Origin: Leidyana gryllorum EB-2025a
Lineage: Eukaryota; Apicomplexa
Assembly: GCA_048772705.1 (NCBI GenBank)
Contig: JBLWGC010000033.1
Location: 62,001-126,000 of the forward strand
Direction: 5' to 3'
DNA: 64,000 nt
Position numbers and translations under genes: made by a program. Shown piece after piece: positions 53,767 through 62,479 of the stretch. Each line of letters begins with the position of its first letter. The stretch's first letter is position 1. The notes under the pieces were generated by a model, which saw only the letters and a list, made by a program, of their open reading frames with translations, ran no database searches and was not told where the DNA came from.

Positions 53767-56655
53767 TCATACACTGGTTTCGGGTATCACCGAGACTAAG
53801 AGATCCGTCAATGCTTGATCCAGAATGTCAATGGGAGAAATCGGCTGGGCACTCCATTCCCCCCCGGTGGTCGGCTGCACACTCCGTTCCCCCCCGGTGG
53901 TCGGCTGCACACTCCGTTCCCCCCCGGTGGTCGGCTGCACACTCCGTTCCCCCCCGGTGGTCGGCTGCACACTCCGTTCCCCCCCGGTGGTCGGCTGCAC
54001 ACTCCGTTCCCCCCCGGTGGTCGGCTGCGCACTCCATTCCCCCCCGGTGGTCGGCTGCGCAGTCCGTTCCCCCCCGGTGGTCGGCTGCGCAGTCCATTCC
54101 CCCCCGGTGGTCGGCTGCGCAGTCCATTCCCCCCCGGTGGTCGGCTGCACACTCCATTCCCCCCCGGTGGTCGTGGGTTCGTCTTCTCGTTTGGGGGCGA
54201 CCCGCACCATCTTGGAGGGGTCAAAGGTGATATCCCTTTCAATGAGTGAATGCGTCTTCTTTTCTGGGAAAATGATCATCTTGTCTGGTTTTGGCCATCT
54301 CAGGACGAACCCTGAACGCTCCATGGCATTCACCAGATATAAGAATTCAGCCTCACAGGGGCTGTTGTCGTGAATGGGGTGTAGGTGAAGTGTGCCTTTG
54401 GGCGTCGAAATAAGTCGGTAGAGAGCACCAAACCTCCCATCGTGCACAGTGAAACAGTCCGAGTCGTCGACAGCAGAGTATTTGAGATGAGCGTCAGGTT
54501 TTAGAAGCAACCCTCGAGAATTGATTGCTTTCAACAGCTTCCCGACCCTCAACATATCAGCCGTCTGTTCAACATCTATTCGGTAGCGGCGTATGCTCGT
54601 GTTGCCTCCAGAGTCAACAATGTCTAGTTGGACCTTTTTGGTGCTTTCATCGACCAGGCCGTCCCAGAAAATGTTATTGAGATCAGGAATCACTGGGGCT
54701 GTCATCTGGCGAGGTCTGTACTCCACCTCCATAGGTTTCACAACGGCCGAGTTGCATTTCCAATACCGGCCCTCCGTGTTTCTGCCATACACGCTATCAT
54801 CCTCTACATAGATCTTGCACAAAGAGTTCCCCATCTTTTTACGACCGAATTTCAACATCTCCGTGACGCACTTCTCCATCTGACGCGTGTTACCCGGCTG
54901 AGTGTCCGGATATCCCACGGCAATGACGCGTTTGCACTTGAGGTCCAGAAGACCAACGAGCCGAATTATTTGAGACGTCTCCGCCGGCTCCGCGACAGTG
55001 TACAGCGGTATACAACCGGCATATCTGTAGTGTGGATGGACGATCAGACTGGTATTGAGGTTCCTCAGCGCTCCCTCATTCATCAAAGTTGGGAGAATCC
55101 CACTGATGTCTCCGTCCAGGCGCCATCTGTCTGTTCCCACCGCCGATGTCTGTATGCCCAACCGTGAGAGCGTGAGCAGATTAGCGTTCTTTATCTCGAA
55201 AAAATACTTCAAGTAGTGGGCCTTTCTACAGATCGACTCGAATAGGCTGCTACTCGGAGGTGTCGAGTGGCCGAACGTAACCGGTACACGACCTTCAATT
55301 GCCAAACTGTCCCAGGAAGGCCAGTGAGGGCGCTCCGAGGTGTATATGAAGGCCCGCTTCTTCCTGAGAACCTCCGGATCTTGTGACGAGACCTCTTTGA
55401 GGGCACGGGTGTAAGCAGCACCTACTTGAGCTGGACCGGCTTTGGAGTCCAGTCCCAAGGTGGGATAAAAATTGACGCCACTCTCCTCAAAGGCGATCAG
55501 AATCAGAGGGGATTTGGTCGCGGACTTCACCAAGCAGTAGTTGACTGAACTTTCATGTTGCTTGGGGCCGAACACGAAAGAGCAGTCGGGCTTGAAGAGC
55601 TCCAAAACTCTGTAGCGCAGCAGTAACTTGGCGAGCTCCTCCGCGTCCTGATCTCCACTCTCCAGATTGAATCCGAACGATTTATCCAACCAGCGGCCCC
55701 CGTTCAGTTGCACAATCCATTGACAAGCGTCGTCATGGTACTCGAGTGTTTCCGGGCGAGCTTCCGACATCCTCAACTGCTTGTGGCACTCAATATCAAA
55801 CACATCGTTGTCCACCATCTCAACATGCCAAGCCTTCGAGTTGCAAGGCGTGTAGCTCAGCGTATACGGCAGGATTTGCGCTAATTTCTCCAACCGGTCT
55901 CTTCTCGCTTCTTCCCAAGCCCACATCGCTTCCTTCACACTCAGAGCCTTTTTTCTCACCTTCTTCGTCTTTGATGTTTCTGGCGGCGCTTGTGTCTCGG
56001 CCGTCTCCACCAGCGCTGGGGTCTCCAGCGTCTCCACCGGCGCTTGTGTCTCGGCCCTCTCCACCGGCGCTGGTGTCTCCAGCGTCTCCACCGGCGCTTG
56101 TGCCTCCAGCGTCCCGTCCCTGGGGGCCTTCCTGACGAAGCATTTGGTGCTCGTAATACCAACAGCCAGTGTCCGTTTGTCGTTCAGAACGGAAGTGAGT
56201 TTCGGTCCATACAGCTCGATCCAAGACATGAGCACTTTATCTTTCTCCAACTCATCCGAAACAAAGACCGGAATGACTCGTCTACCATCAGGTGTAGTCA
56301 GGCCTTCCAGCAGTGTGTCGCCCGCACCGTTCTTAAGCTCTGAATAAACTGCGTAAACACCCTTCGTCCACGGATTGAGATGCACCTTCAGTCTTCGATG
56401 TTGATCTTCCCAATTCGGTCCAAAAGAGTGAAGTCTGCCGCATAACGCTACACCGGTTGGAGGCTCGCGAAAATAGCCTTGGCCGTCCGCAGTCAACAAC
56501 AATGATTTGCCAGGGAAGGTGGGCCCAAACAGCCCATCTGCGTAACTCTCACTGCCAGTTTGGGAAGCTGTGAGCGTAACTACCTGCGCAAGACAAAGGG
56601 CTAAGTCAGAGGTGTTTGAGTGTTCCACCAATTGCTGAACCCGCGGTGCTTTCAT
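53767..56655 (-). CDS. M7: leader family member with decapeptide-repeat tail
   Basis: 962 residues, one exon. Leader M-K-A-P-R-V, hydrophobic L-A-L-C-L-A-Q-V-V-T-L near 18-28. A1 from about 65 (P-P-T-G-V-A-L-C-G-R-L; L-E-G-L-T-T-P-D-G-R-R-V-I). Between A1 and B1 is a repeat insert of the form P-V-E-T-L-E-T-P-A. B1 has Y-C-L-V-K-S, P-L-I-L-I-A-F-E-E and F-Y-P-T-L-G-L. A2 has L-S-R-L-G-I and R-L-V-G-L-L-D-L-K-C-K-R-V-I. B2 has L-Y-L-V-N-A-M-E-R-S. From residue 828 the tail is eleven decapeptides of type Q-P-T-T-G-G-E-R-S-V, then a final 18 residues. Function unknown. Confidence 0.87.
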   Translation of the reverse strand: MKAPRVQQLVEHSNTSDLALCLAQVVTLTASQTGSESYADGLFGPTFPGKSLLLTADGQGYFREPPTGVALCGRLHSFGPNWEDQHRRLKVHLNPWTKGVYAVYSELKNGAGDTLLEGLTTPDGRRVIPVFVSDELEKDKVLMSWIELYGPKLTSVLNDKRTLAVGITSTKCFVRKAPRDGTLEAQAPVETLETPAPVERAETQAPVETLETPALVETAETQAPPETSKTKKVRKKALSVKEAMWAWEEARRDRLEKLAQILPYTLSYTPCNSKAWHVEMVDNDVFDIECHKQLRMSEARPETLEYHDDACQWIVQLNGGRWLDKSFGFNLESGDQDAEELAKLLLRYRVLELFKPDCSFVFGPKQHESSVNYCLVKSATKSPLILIAFEESGVNFYPTLGLDSKAGPAQVGAAYTRALKEVSSQDPEVLRKKRAFIYTSERPHWPSWDSLAIEGRVPVTFGHSTPPSSSLFESICRKAHYLKYFFEIKNANLLTLSRLGIQTSAVGTDRWRLDGDISGILPTLMNEGALRNLNTSLIVHPHYRYAGCIPLYTVAEPAETSQIIRLVGLLDLKCKRVIAVGYPDTQPGNTRQMEKCVTEMLKFGRKKMGNSLCKIYVEDDSVYGRNTEGRYWKCNSAVVKPMEVEYRPRQMTAPVIPDLNNIFWDGLVDESTKKVQLDIVDSGGNTSIRRYRIDVEQTADMLRVGKLLKAINSRGLLLKPDAHLKYSAVDDSDCFTVHDGRFGALYRLISTPKGTLHLHPIHDNSPCEAEFLYLVNAMERSGFVLRWPKPDKMIIFPEKKTHSLIERDITFDPSKMVRVAPKREDEPTTTGGEWSVQPTTGGEWTAQPTTGGEWTAQPTTGGERTAQPTTGGEWSAQPTTGGERSVQPTTGGERSVQPTTGGERSVQPTTGGERSVQPTTGGERSVQPTTGGEWSAQPISPIDILDQALTDLLVSVIPETSV
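53841..54170. repeat. 30-bp coding repeat in M7 tail (11 units)
   Basis: Eleven nearly identical 30-bp units with four point variants. Each encodes a ten-residue unit T-T-G-G-E-[W/R]-[S/T]-[V/A]-Q-P. Period keeps the frame, and all three frames of each strand are largely open. Confidence 0.97.
55984..56112. repeat. 30-bp-type coding repeat in M7 between A1 and B1
   Basis: About four units, alternating two versions (E-T-L-E-T-P-A-P-V-E and E-R-A-E-T-Q-A-P-V-E). The P-V-E-T-L core also forms the array in P3. Confidence 0.9.
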
Positions 56656-56922
56656 GATTCAACGCTGAGAAATACCCAAAGTGAGCCCAAAAATATTCTT
56701 GAGAACTGGTCGCGTGGATGTCGGTTTGGCCCACCGCACAGTCTCAAATGTACCCAGTGCCACCAGAAACCCGCCATCGATCACGAGCGTTGATCACAGA
56801 GAGAGACTGTGTAAGCGCAGTCGAAATTTTACTTAACATTGTTCCCACTGCTCTAACCTGAGCATTGATTATTGAGTTCGCTATTGAGTTTGCGATATGG
56901 AAAAAGGCGACACACGCAGCAC

Positions 56923-57675
56923 TCAATTGATCCCCCTTTTGACTTTTATCTGCACCGGAATTATTCCACCTCCCCACACAAATTTGTCTGGCTGCGCAAC
57001 GGGGCGGTGAGCTGCGGAGTTTTGAATCGTTCCGAATTCAACAGCCTCCGAGCCGTCTGCGCCCGATGAAGAGTGTTGTTGAATTGTCTCGACTCTTGTC
57101 TCAAGTGAGTGGCCGCACTCCGACGAGTCCGCTTGGTCGGTAATGGGCACCCGGGAGGTCTCGACAAAGTCGTCCCAGGACGACCAGATGGCAGACCGCG
57201 CGTTCGGGATGGACGCCCGAATCTTCGAGATGTGTTCTGAATTCTGCTCATTCAGCTCTGAACGGGCGAGTTCGTACGCAGCCCACACTTCTTCATCGGT
57301 AGCAGCTTTGCTCAGTCCCATGGTGGGGTAAAACTGGGTTTTGCCGTCCTCCAAGGCGACTAGTAGACGAGGATATCCTTCGGGGGTTACCACCATATAC
57401 TGGAGAGACTCCACAGAGGCGTTATGAAGCCTTCTTCTGCCATCATGACAACCTCCGAACATTTCGAGAAGTCCTTGTCTGAGAGCCTGCATTTTCGTCA
57501 GAGGGTCGTTCTGTTCTGTTGCCCCTTGTGAGGATCCTGCATGCCACCACGTCTGGTCGGCACCCGTTTCTAGGCTCGTCGAGGATTGGGACAAGGGTGT
57601 GAGCCCATTTGACAAGCACACCCACACATAGTCTTCACAATTCTGCAGTGGTGCGTCAATTCGGGGAGCTCTCAT
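56923..57675 (-). CDS. M8: short leader family member, leader + B1 only
   Basis: 250 residues from the ATG at 57675 (the frame starts 10 codons earlier, but this ATG gives M-R-A-P-R-I). The hydrophobic part Y-V-W-V-C-L-S-N-G-L is near 16-25. It passes, without a module A, into B1: Y-M-V-V-T-P-E-G-Y-P-R-L-L-V-A-L-E-D, F-Y-P-T-M-G-L-S-K-A-A-T-D-E-E-V then A-A-Y-E-L-A-R-S-E-L, then W-S-S-W-D-D-F. The rest is a polar tail with a basic end. A2 and B2 are absent. It may be a deletion product or a functional single-module form; the frame is clean. Confidence 0.8.
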   Translation of the reverse strand: MRAPRIDAPLQNCEDYVWVCLSNGLTPLSQSSTSLETGADQTWWHAGSSQGATEQNDPLTKMQALRQGLLEMFGGCHDGRRRLHNASVESLQYMVVTPEGYPRLLVALEDGKTQFYPTMGLSKAATDEEVWAAYELARSELNEQNSEHISKIRASIPNARSAIWSSWDDFVETSRVPITDQADSSECGHSLETRVETIQQHSSSGADGSEAVEFGTIQNSAAHRPVAQPDKFVWGGGIIPVQIKVKRGIN

Positions 57676-57901
57676 ATTTTTACTTGAGAATTTGATAGCT
57701 GTCAAAACTTCGCGATTGTTGTTTTGGGACCTGTAGTGATGGGGACGAAGCCAAACGACTGGGATGCGGTGTAAATAACGTATTTATACACCAATTGGTT
57801 CGTTGAAATGAACTAAAGCTCACTTGATGAGCTCATTTTATAGTGTAGCAATCGAAATTGATCATTCAACCACTCTACGTGGAACTCTCTCTCTTCCAAT
57901 C

Positions 57902-59707
57902 TCAATTCTTCTTGAGAGCCCTGCGAAGGACACGCAGACCTCTCCGGAAGGTATTCCCCGGACTGAACTTGTCCGTACTAACCTTCAGTAGAGCTAAAAT
58001 CCTGTTGAATGTTTGTGGCCTCAACCCTTCGGCGACAGGCTGGGAGTCTGAAACACCAGTCGGCCGATGGCTCATCACCTCAGACCCAACGACGCCTTCA
58101 TCGTTCTCTGCTGCAGTATCCAAAGTTGACTGTTGAACTGTTGTGACTTCGGTCTCCGAGACATGACTCTCAGAGACATGACTTTCTGAGGTAGCGACAT
58201 CATCAGCTGCAGCGACGTCATCAACAATCGGCAACGGATACTTCTCGAACTTGTGTCCCCGTCCAACTTCGAGTGAATTGGTGAATGCCCATCTGACTTG
58301 GTGGCCGGCTTCTTCGAGATCATTCACTAAATGGATTAGATCGCTGTTGACATGGCGCCCGCCTGCTCCCCTCAACGGTTTGAAATTCACCTGTTTGGTC
58401 GCTGCATTATATCGGATTTTGTAACACGGCTCCGAGAAAGAGTCAACAAGCGTCAGCGTTGGTGACGTCTCGCTCTGCCCACAATCCCAATACAATGTAC
58501 AGTTGTTCGGAAGGGCAAATCCTTGGGAATGCAGACAATTCAAAAGCTCCTTAATTCCGTCTCGTGCACCACCTTGGCCGACGAGATGATACTTTCGTAC
58601 TTCAATATCCTTTGTGGGACCCTTCTTGATGGTCACGTGGACTGTGTCACCGTCCTCGCTGTAAGAAGCGATCTCGTGAGTCCACTCGACACGAGAGTAA
58701 TGGCCATTACGAGGAGGTGGCCCCCTACGGCGTTCTCCATGAGTTATCCCGTCGCACCACACACTCCGTCCAGCATCGTCCTCAGTGAACACGACTTTAG
58801 ATCCAATGAGAATGTTAAGGATTTCTCTGTCTTTGAACTTTCTCGTTTGGTAAAGCTGGAGTAATTTTTTCACAGCCCCCTCCGCCTCGAACCATACAGG
58901 AGCTGCGTGGGCCTTCGAGTTGGTGGTCCCGATCCCAATCACTCGACGCTGATCCGGAAGAAGGAGTCCAACCAATCGATATTCTGTGGCGTCGTCTGTG
59001 GGGTTGAGAGACTCGGTCACAGTGAAAAGAGGGATCGTTCCGGCGTACTCCCAATTGAAGACATATAGATCACCCTGAATTTTGCACTTCTCCAAACTGT
59101 CTCTGATCTCCTGGGGCAATGTGGCGAGGTGCCAAAGATTTCTTCCTGCAACGACCACCTTGGCGCCCAACTTGCCCAAAGTGCTCAAAGCTGTGGAGGG
59201 ACCCTTTTTGAGACGATCGTTTTTCAATAAGCCGAGGTCGATTATCTGAGAATACAACTCGGCTTGTCCGATCCCTGTTGGGCGGTTTCTAAGGACAACT
59301 TGTTGTTTTTGTGCACCACCGATGGCGGTGAGTTTCTCATCTGGCGCACGGAAGGATCGATCTGCGATTTTTCGGCCCGTCAGTGCAACTTGGTCGCTCA
59401 CACCTTCCTTCTTTGTAACTGCGACAATGCGGGGCAAATCGCGTTTGGCGGTTGTTGACGCATCGGATCTCATCTCCTCAACGATACTCAAAAGTCTGAC
59501 ATTGTGGGAAGGTTTCCATTTCATCCACTCTTCAGTTTGCTGTGGAATCGTTCCGGAAAGCACCGAGTCTTTTACGAAATCGGAATCCTTGAGATTGACG
59601 TCTGATGATATTGCAGGCGGAAGGCTAATACCCAGGCCCATACTTATGCCCACCAGGAACGCGGGGCTGTGAGTGTCGTGCATGATCGCTGTGGGAGCAA
59701 GTTTCAT
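57902..59707 (-). CDS. M9: leader family member, leader + A2-B2 only
   Basis: 601 residues, one exon. Leader M-K-L-A-P-T (Pro at 5, not 4), hydrophobic A-F-L-V-G-I-S-M-G-L-G-I near 16-27. About 130 residues without clear module follow, then A2: L-G-K-L-G-A-K-V-V-V-A-G-R-N-L-W, Y-A-G-T-I-P-L-F, R-L-V-G-L-L-L-P-D-Q-R-R-V-I. B2: L-H-S-Q-G-F-A-L-P, C-Y-K-I-R, D-L-I-H-L-V-N-D-L-E-E-A-G-H-Q-V-R-W. The C-terminus is a basic amphipathic helix (F-R-R-G-L-R-V-L-R-R-A-L-K-K-N). A1 and B1 are missing, the mirror of neighbour M8. Its start is only 52 bp from the M10 stop. Confidence 0.84.
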   Translation of the reverse strand: MKLAPTAIMHDTHSPAFLVGISMGLGISLPPAISSDVNLKDSDFVKDSVLSGTIPQQTEEWMKWKPSHNVRLLSIVEEMRSDASTTAKRDLPRIVAVTKKEGVSDQVALTGRKIADRSFRAPDEKLTAIGGAQKQQVVLRNRPTGIGQAELYSQIIDLGLLKNDRLKKGPSTALSTLGKLGAKVVVAGRNLWHLATLPQEIRDSLEKCKIQGDLYVFNWEYAGTIPLFTVTESLNPTDDATEYRLVGLLLPDQRRVIGIGTTNSKAHAAPVWFEAEGAVKKLLQLYQTRKFKDREILNILIGSKVVFTEDDAGRSVWCDGITHGERRRGPPPRNGHYSRVEWTHEIASYSEDGDTVHVTIKKGPTKDIEVRKYHLVGQGGARDGIKELLNCLHSQGFALPNNCTLYWDCGQSETSPTLTLVDSFSEPCYKIRYNAATKQVNFKPLRGAGGRHVNSDLIHLVNDLEEAGHQVRWAFTNSLEVGRGHKFEKYPLPIVDDVAAADDVATSESHVSESHVSETEVTTVQQSTLDTAAENDEGVVGSEVMSHRPTGVSDSQPVAEGLRPQTFNRILALLKVSTDKFSPGNTFRRGLRVLRRALKKN

Positions 59708-59759
59708 TGGTGAGTACTAATAAAAAGTTTTTGCACTCCAAGAATCATCAAACTCGACA

Positions 59760-62159
59760 TTAGTTGTGGGAGTGACGGAAAAATGATCTTCTCAAAGAGC
59801 TGAAGGAGTTTGTGAGAAACTCGGAACTCCGTCTCACCCCTCCGACGAGTGACTGAGCTGAACCTCCCCAGAAAGGGATGGAGGTGGAGGCTAATGACAT
59901 GGAAGAAACGCTCTCGATGGGACCCAAAGTGATGCCGGATTCAGGAGTCATGGTCACATAGTGCACTTCATTTCCCCGCGATATGTGCAGAGTAGAATCC
60001 TCAGGCCATTTCACGTCGAATCCCATTCGCTGGAGCTCGTTGATCACATAGATCATATCGAGATCTTCGGTTCTCTGTCCTGTCAGAGGGTACAAGTCGA
60101 AGCCAGAGACCGGGTCGAGGCAGACTTTGTACTTTCCCGTTCCCTCCCGGTCCGAAACTCTAATTCCCGGGACTCTGTCATCGTCTATGTATTCTAATTG
60201 GCAGCCATCCGGCAGTACCAATCCTCGACTGTGCAGTCTAACGATTAAGTCTTTGGTCTTGTTATATTCGTCGAGCGTCGACTGCCATCGGTACCGGACA
60301 GTCCGCGGTGTCCCCTTCTCCGTAATTTCGACGGTAATTGTCGGATATGTGACGACGTCAAAGATTATGTTGGGGAGATCATCGACAGCCATACAATGGC
60401 TCTTCAGTACCGCTGAGTGAATACCCATCTCTCGCTTCACCCACGCCAGTTGACTTCTCCCCTCGAATATTCTGAGAGTCCCATCACTCATATGCCCATG
60501 GGCGTACGTCTGGTACAAAACGATCCGATCCAGCTCTGCGCCTGCACCACTCTTTTGTTGTGCCTGTTCCTCGTGTTTGATCAACTTGGAGACAGCGGTC
60601 TCATTAGCTGCGAGGACCGCCGAGTCGGACCGCTCTGCACCTTCCTCAATTTGGATCGCGTACACCCGTTTCGATTTCGGCGCCAACAGACCTACAAGGC
60701 GACAGTCTCTCGAAGTCGCCAGAGGGAATCCCACAGACAAGATGGGAATGCACCCGGCGTAACTCCCCTCGGGGGCACAAACCAACGCGTGGGTAGAGTT
60801 ACTCCACGTATCCTGGTGATACCGCAGGGCCAAAGTCCTCGACAAGGCAACGTCTGCTGGTACTTGTGCGAACGACCAACGATTGTATCCCACAAGGGTC
60901 ATGTCAGCTTTCAGAGAGTGTAATATCCTCAGATTTGGTGCCGCTGCTGCAAACCGTGTGCCGAAAGACTTCCACCCCGCCAGCATATCATAGTTGGGAG
61001 AACTTTTACGCGCTGGTGTCATCAGCTCCTCCCATTGCCGACCGAATAACTGGTCGGCCCAGTCCAAAGTCGACCCATCAGCGGTAGACACTCGCCAACG
61101 AGCGGCTGCCACCTCTGAGGGGCTGTATACACTCAGCAGAGCTTTTGCTCGTGAATAAGCCTCCATCACCTGCTCGGCTGTCGGCCGCAGCGTGCTGTCG
61201 TACATGGGCGGGTAAGATTTTACCACATTGTCTTCAACAGCCAGCAACAACACGGGCTCTCCAGAAGACGACATCACCAGACAACACTTGGCCTCCCCTT
61301 GCACAAAGCTGTCATACACAAAGTCGGCCTCCGGGCCGAACAGATCTGACCATTCAGTCTCTATACGCGCTTTCGCAGTACCCGCTTCGGCCTCACTGGG
61401 CTCGGCTCCTGTATTATTCTCGGTCAGAGCTACGTCCCAAAACTGTTCGGCTGATGCCGTCTCACCTTCTGCCGTCTCGCCTTGTGCTGATGCACATTCA
61501 CGCCCATCGCCGTGAGCTGTGCGCCGTAAACGGTTTGCGCACGCCTCCCGCATCACTCCGATGTCCGCTGGTTCGGCCTTCCATTTCCGTGCCTCGGTGC
61601 AGTATCTCCAAAGAGAACAGCCTCCGCTATGAGACACCGTGTAGATGGCATCCGAACAGATACCCACTCGCAAAACCGAGTTTTCTTCCAATATAGCTTG
61701 GAGAGGGCCGTGACACGCAGCAAACACCGTCTCGGGCGACTCCCGAGCGAGTTCCTCAGACACCCACACGTCCACTGGCTCGCGTCGGCGGGGCGGTATT
61801 AATGTCTCCAACTCACCTCCGAACGCCCTCGTCTCCTCAGTCTCTCGGTACACACCACACGCTCCTCTAATTGTTGGAATTAAGCCCACTAAAACTCTCC
61901 CGTCTTTTGATTGTATGACGTCTCCCAAACCGTTGGGTAATACAACGTCCAATGGCGGCGCAATCAAATAGGCTGCCGTCTTAGTCGGATGGGCCAGAAT
62001 AGAAGGAGGAAATCGTTGTCCAAATACAGACTTTTCCTCCGGAGTGATAACTTCCGACAGTTCGTCAGCCGCCCCAACGCTCAGTGAAGCGGTCACACAC
62101 AGACACAAGTGATCTCGGGCAGACGACTGTCGGTAGGCTGTCACCTGTGGAACTTTCAT
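59760..62159 (-). CDS. M10: leader family member, A-B-A-B
   Basis: 799 residues from the ATG at 62159, chosen over a non-family ATG 17 codons upstream because it gives M-K-V-P-Q-V. Hydrophobic Cys-bearing part near 16-29 (H-L-C-L-C-V-T-A-S-L-S-V-G). A1 is divergent (P-P-L-D-V-V-L-P-N-G-L). B1 has L-F-G-P-E-A-D-F, C-C-L-V-M-S-S-S-G-E-P-V-L-L-L-A-V-E-D and S-Y-P-P-M. A2: L-V-G-Y-N-R-W, Y-A-G-C-I-P-I-L, R-L-V-G-L-L-A-P-K-S-K-R-V. B2: L-H-S-R-G-L-V-L-P-D-G, Y-P-L-T-G, M-I-Y-V-I-N-E-L. C-terminus is a basic helix (F-S-S-L-R-R-S-F-F-R-H). Confidence 0.86.
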   Translation of the reverse strand: MKVPQVTAYRQSSARDHLCLCVTASLSVGAADELSEVITPEEKSVFGQRFPPSILAHPTKTAAYLIAPPLDVVLPNGLGDVIQSKDGRVLVGLIPTIRGACGVYRETEETRAFGGELETLIPPRRREPVDVWVSEELARESPETVFAACHGPLQAILEENSVLRVGICSDAIYTVSHSGGCSLWRYCTEARKWKAEPADIGVMREACANRLRRTAHGDGRECASAQGETAEGETASAEQFWDVALTENNTGAEPSEAEAGTAKARIETEWSDLFGPEADFVYDSFVQGEAKCCLVMSSSGEPVLLLAVEDNVVKSYPPMYDSTLRPTAEQVMEAYSRAKALLSVYSPSEVAAARWRVSTADGSTLDWADQLFGRQWEELMTPARKSSPNYDMLAGWKSFGTRFAAAAPNLRILHSLKADMTLVGYNRWSFAQVPADVALSRTLALRYHQDTWSNSTHALVCAPEGSYAGCIPILSVGFPLATSRDCRLVGLLAPKSKRVYAIQIEEGAERSDSAVLAANETAVSKLIKHEEQAQQKSGAGAELDRIVLYQTYAHGHMSDGTLRIFEGRSQLAWVKREMGIHSAVLKSHCMAVDDLPNIIFDVVTYPTITVEITEKGTPRTVRYRWQSTLDEYNKTKDLIVRLHSRGLVLPDGCQLEYIDDDRVPGIRVSDREGTGKYKVCLDPVSGFDLYPLTGQRTEDLDMIYVINELQRMGFDVKWPEDSTLHISRGNEVHYVTMTPESGITLGPIESVSSMSLASTSIPFWGGSAQSLVGGVRRSSEFLTNSFSSLRRSFFRHSHN

Positions 62160-62479
62160 TTTCACACTTTGCGGTGACGGAAAATTTCTCGTAACACACT
62201 GGCAACCCACAAATTAAGTTGTTTCTTTGTTACACTACACCGCTTTCGCCAGTGAACGCAGCATCGCACTCACACAGGCCTATGGAATTTACTATCGCCC
62301 TCTGGTTGGGTGTGTGGGTGCTGCTACGTGTCTCTTGTCTCTTGTCGATTATCGGTTGTCAATCAAACAGACTGAACTCCGATCATTGTTGCGGTATCTG
62401 CTCGCACTGAATTACTAATTTCATCTTCGTTTGACGATAAATAGGTCGGCTGGTACTGATCGTCGGCTCCCTAATAGCC
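62160..62479. other. intergenic region M11-M10
   Basis: 320 bp between the M11 stop and the M10 start. Holds the A/T element next to M10; no gene seen. Confidence 0.5.
62179..62190 (-). promoter_or_regulatory. GAGAAATTTTCC element upstream of M10
   Basis: On the coding strand, 19 bp before the M10 start; nearly the same as the P3 element. Confidence 0.45.

Noticed and set aside
53808-54373. Pro/Gly-rich and Val/Cys-rich frames over the M7 tail
   Set aside because: Shadows of the 30-bp repeat in other frames; M7 itself runs through with family modules upstream.
62160-62210. Upstream ATG of M10 as start
   Set aside because: It would place 17 extra polar residues before the family leader M-K-V-P-Q-V and include the A/T promoter-like element in the coding sequence.
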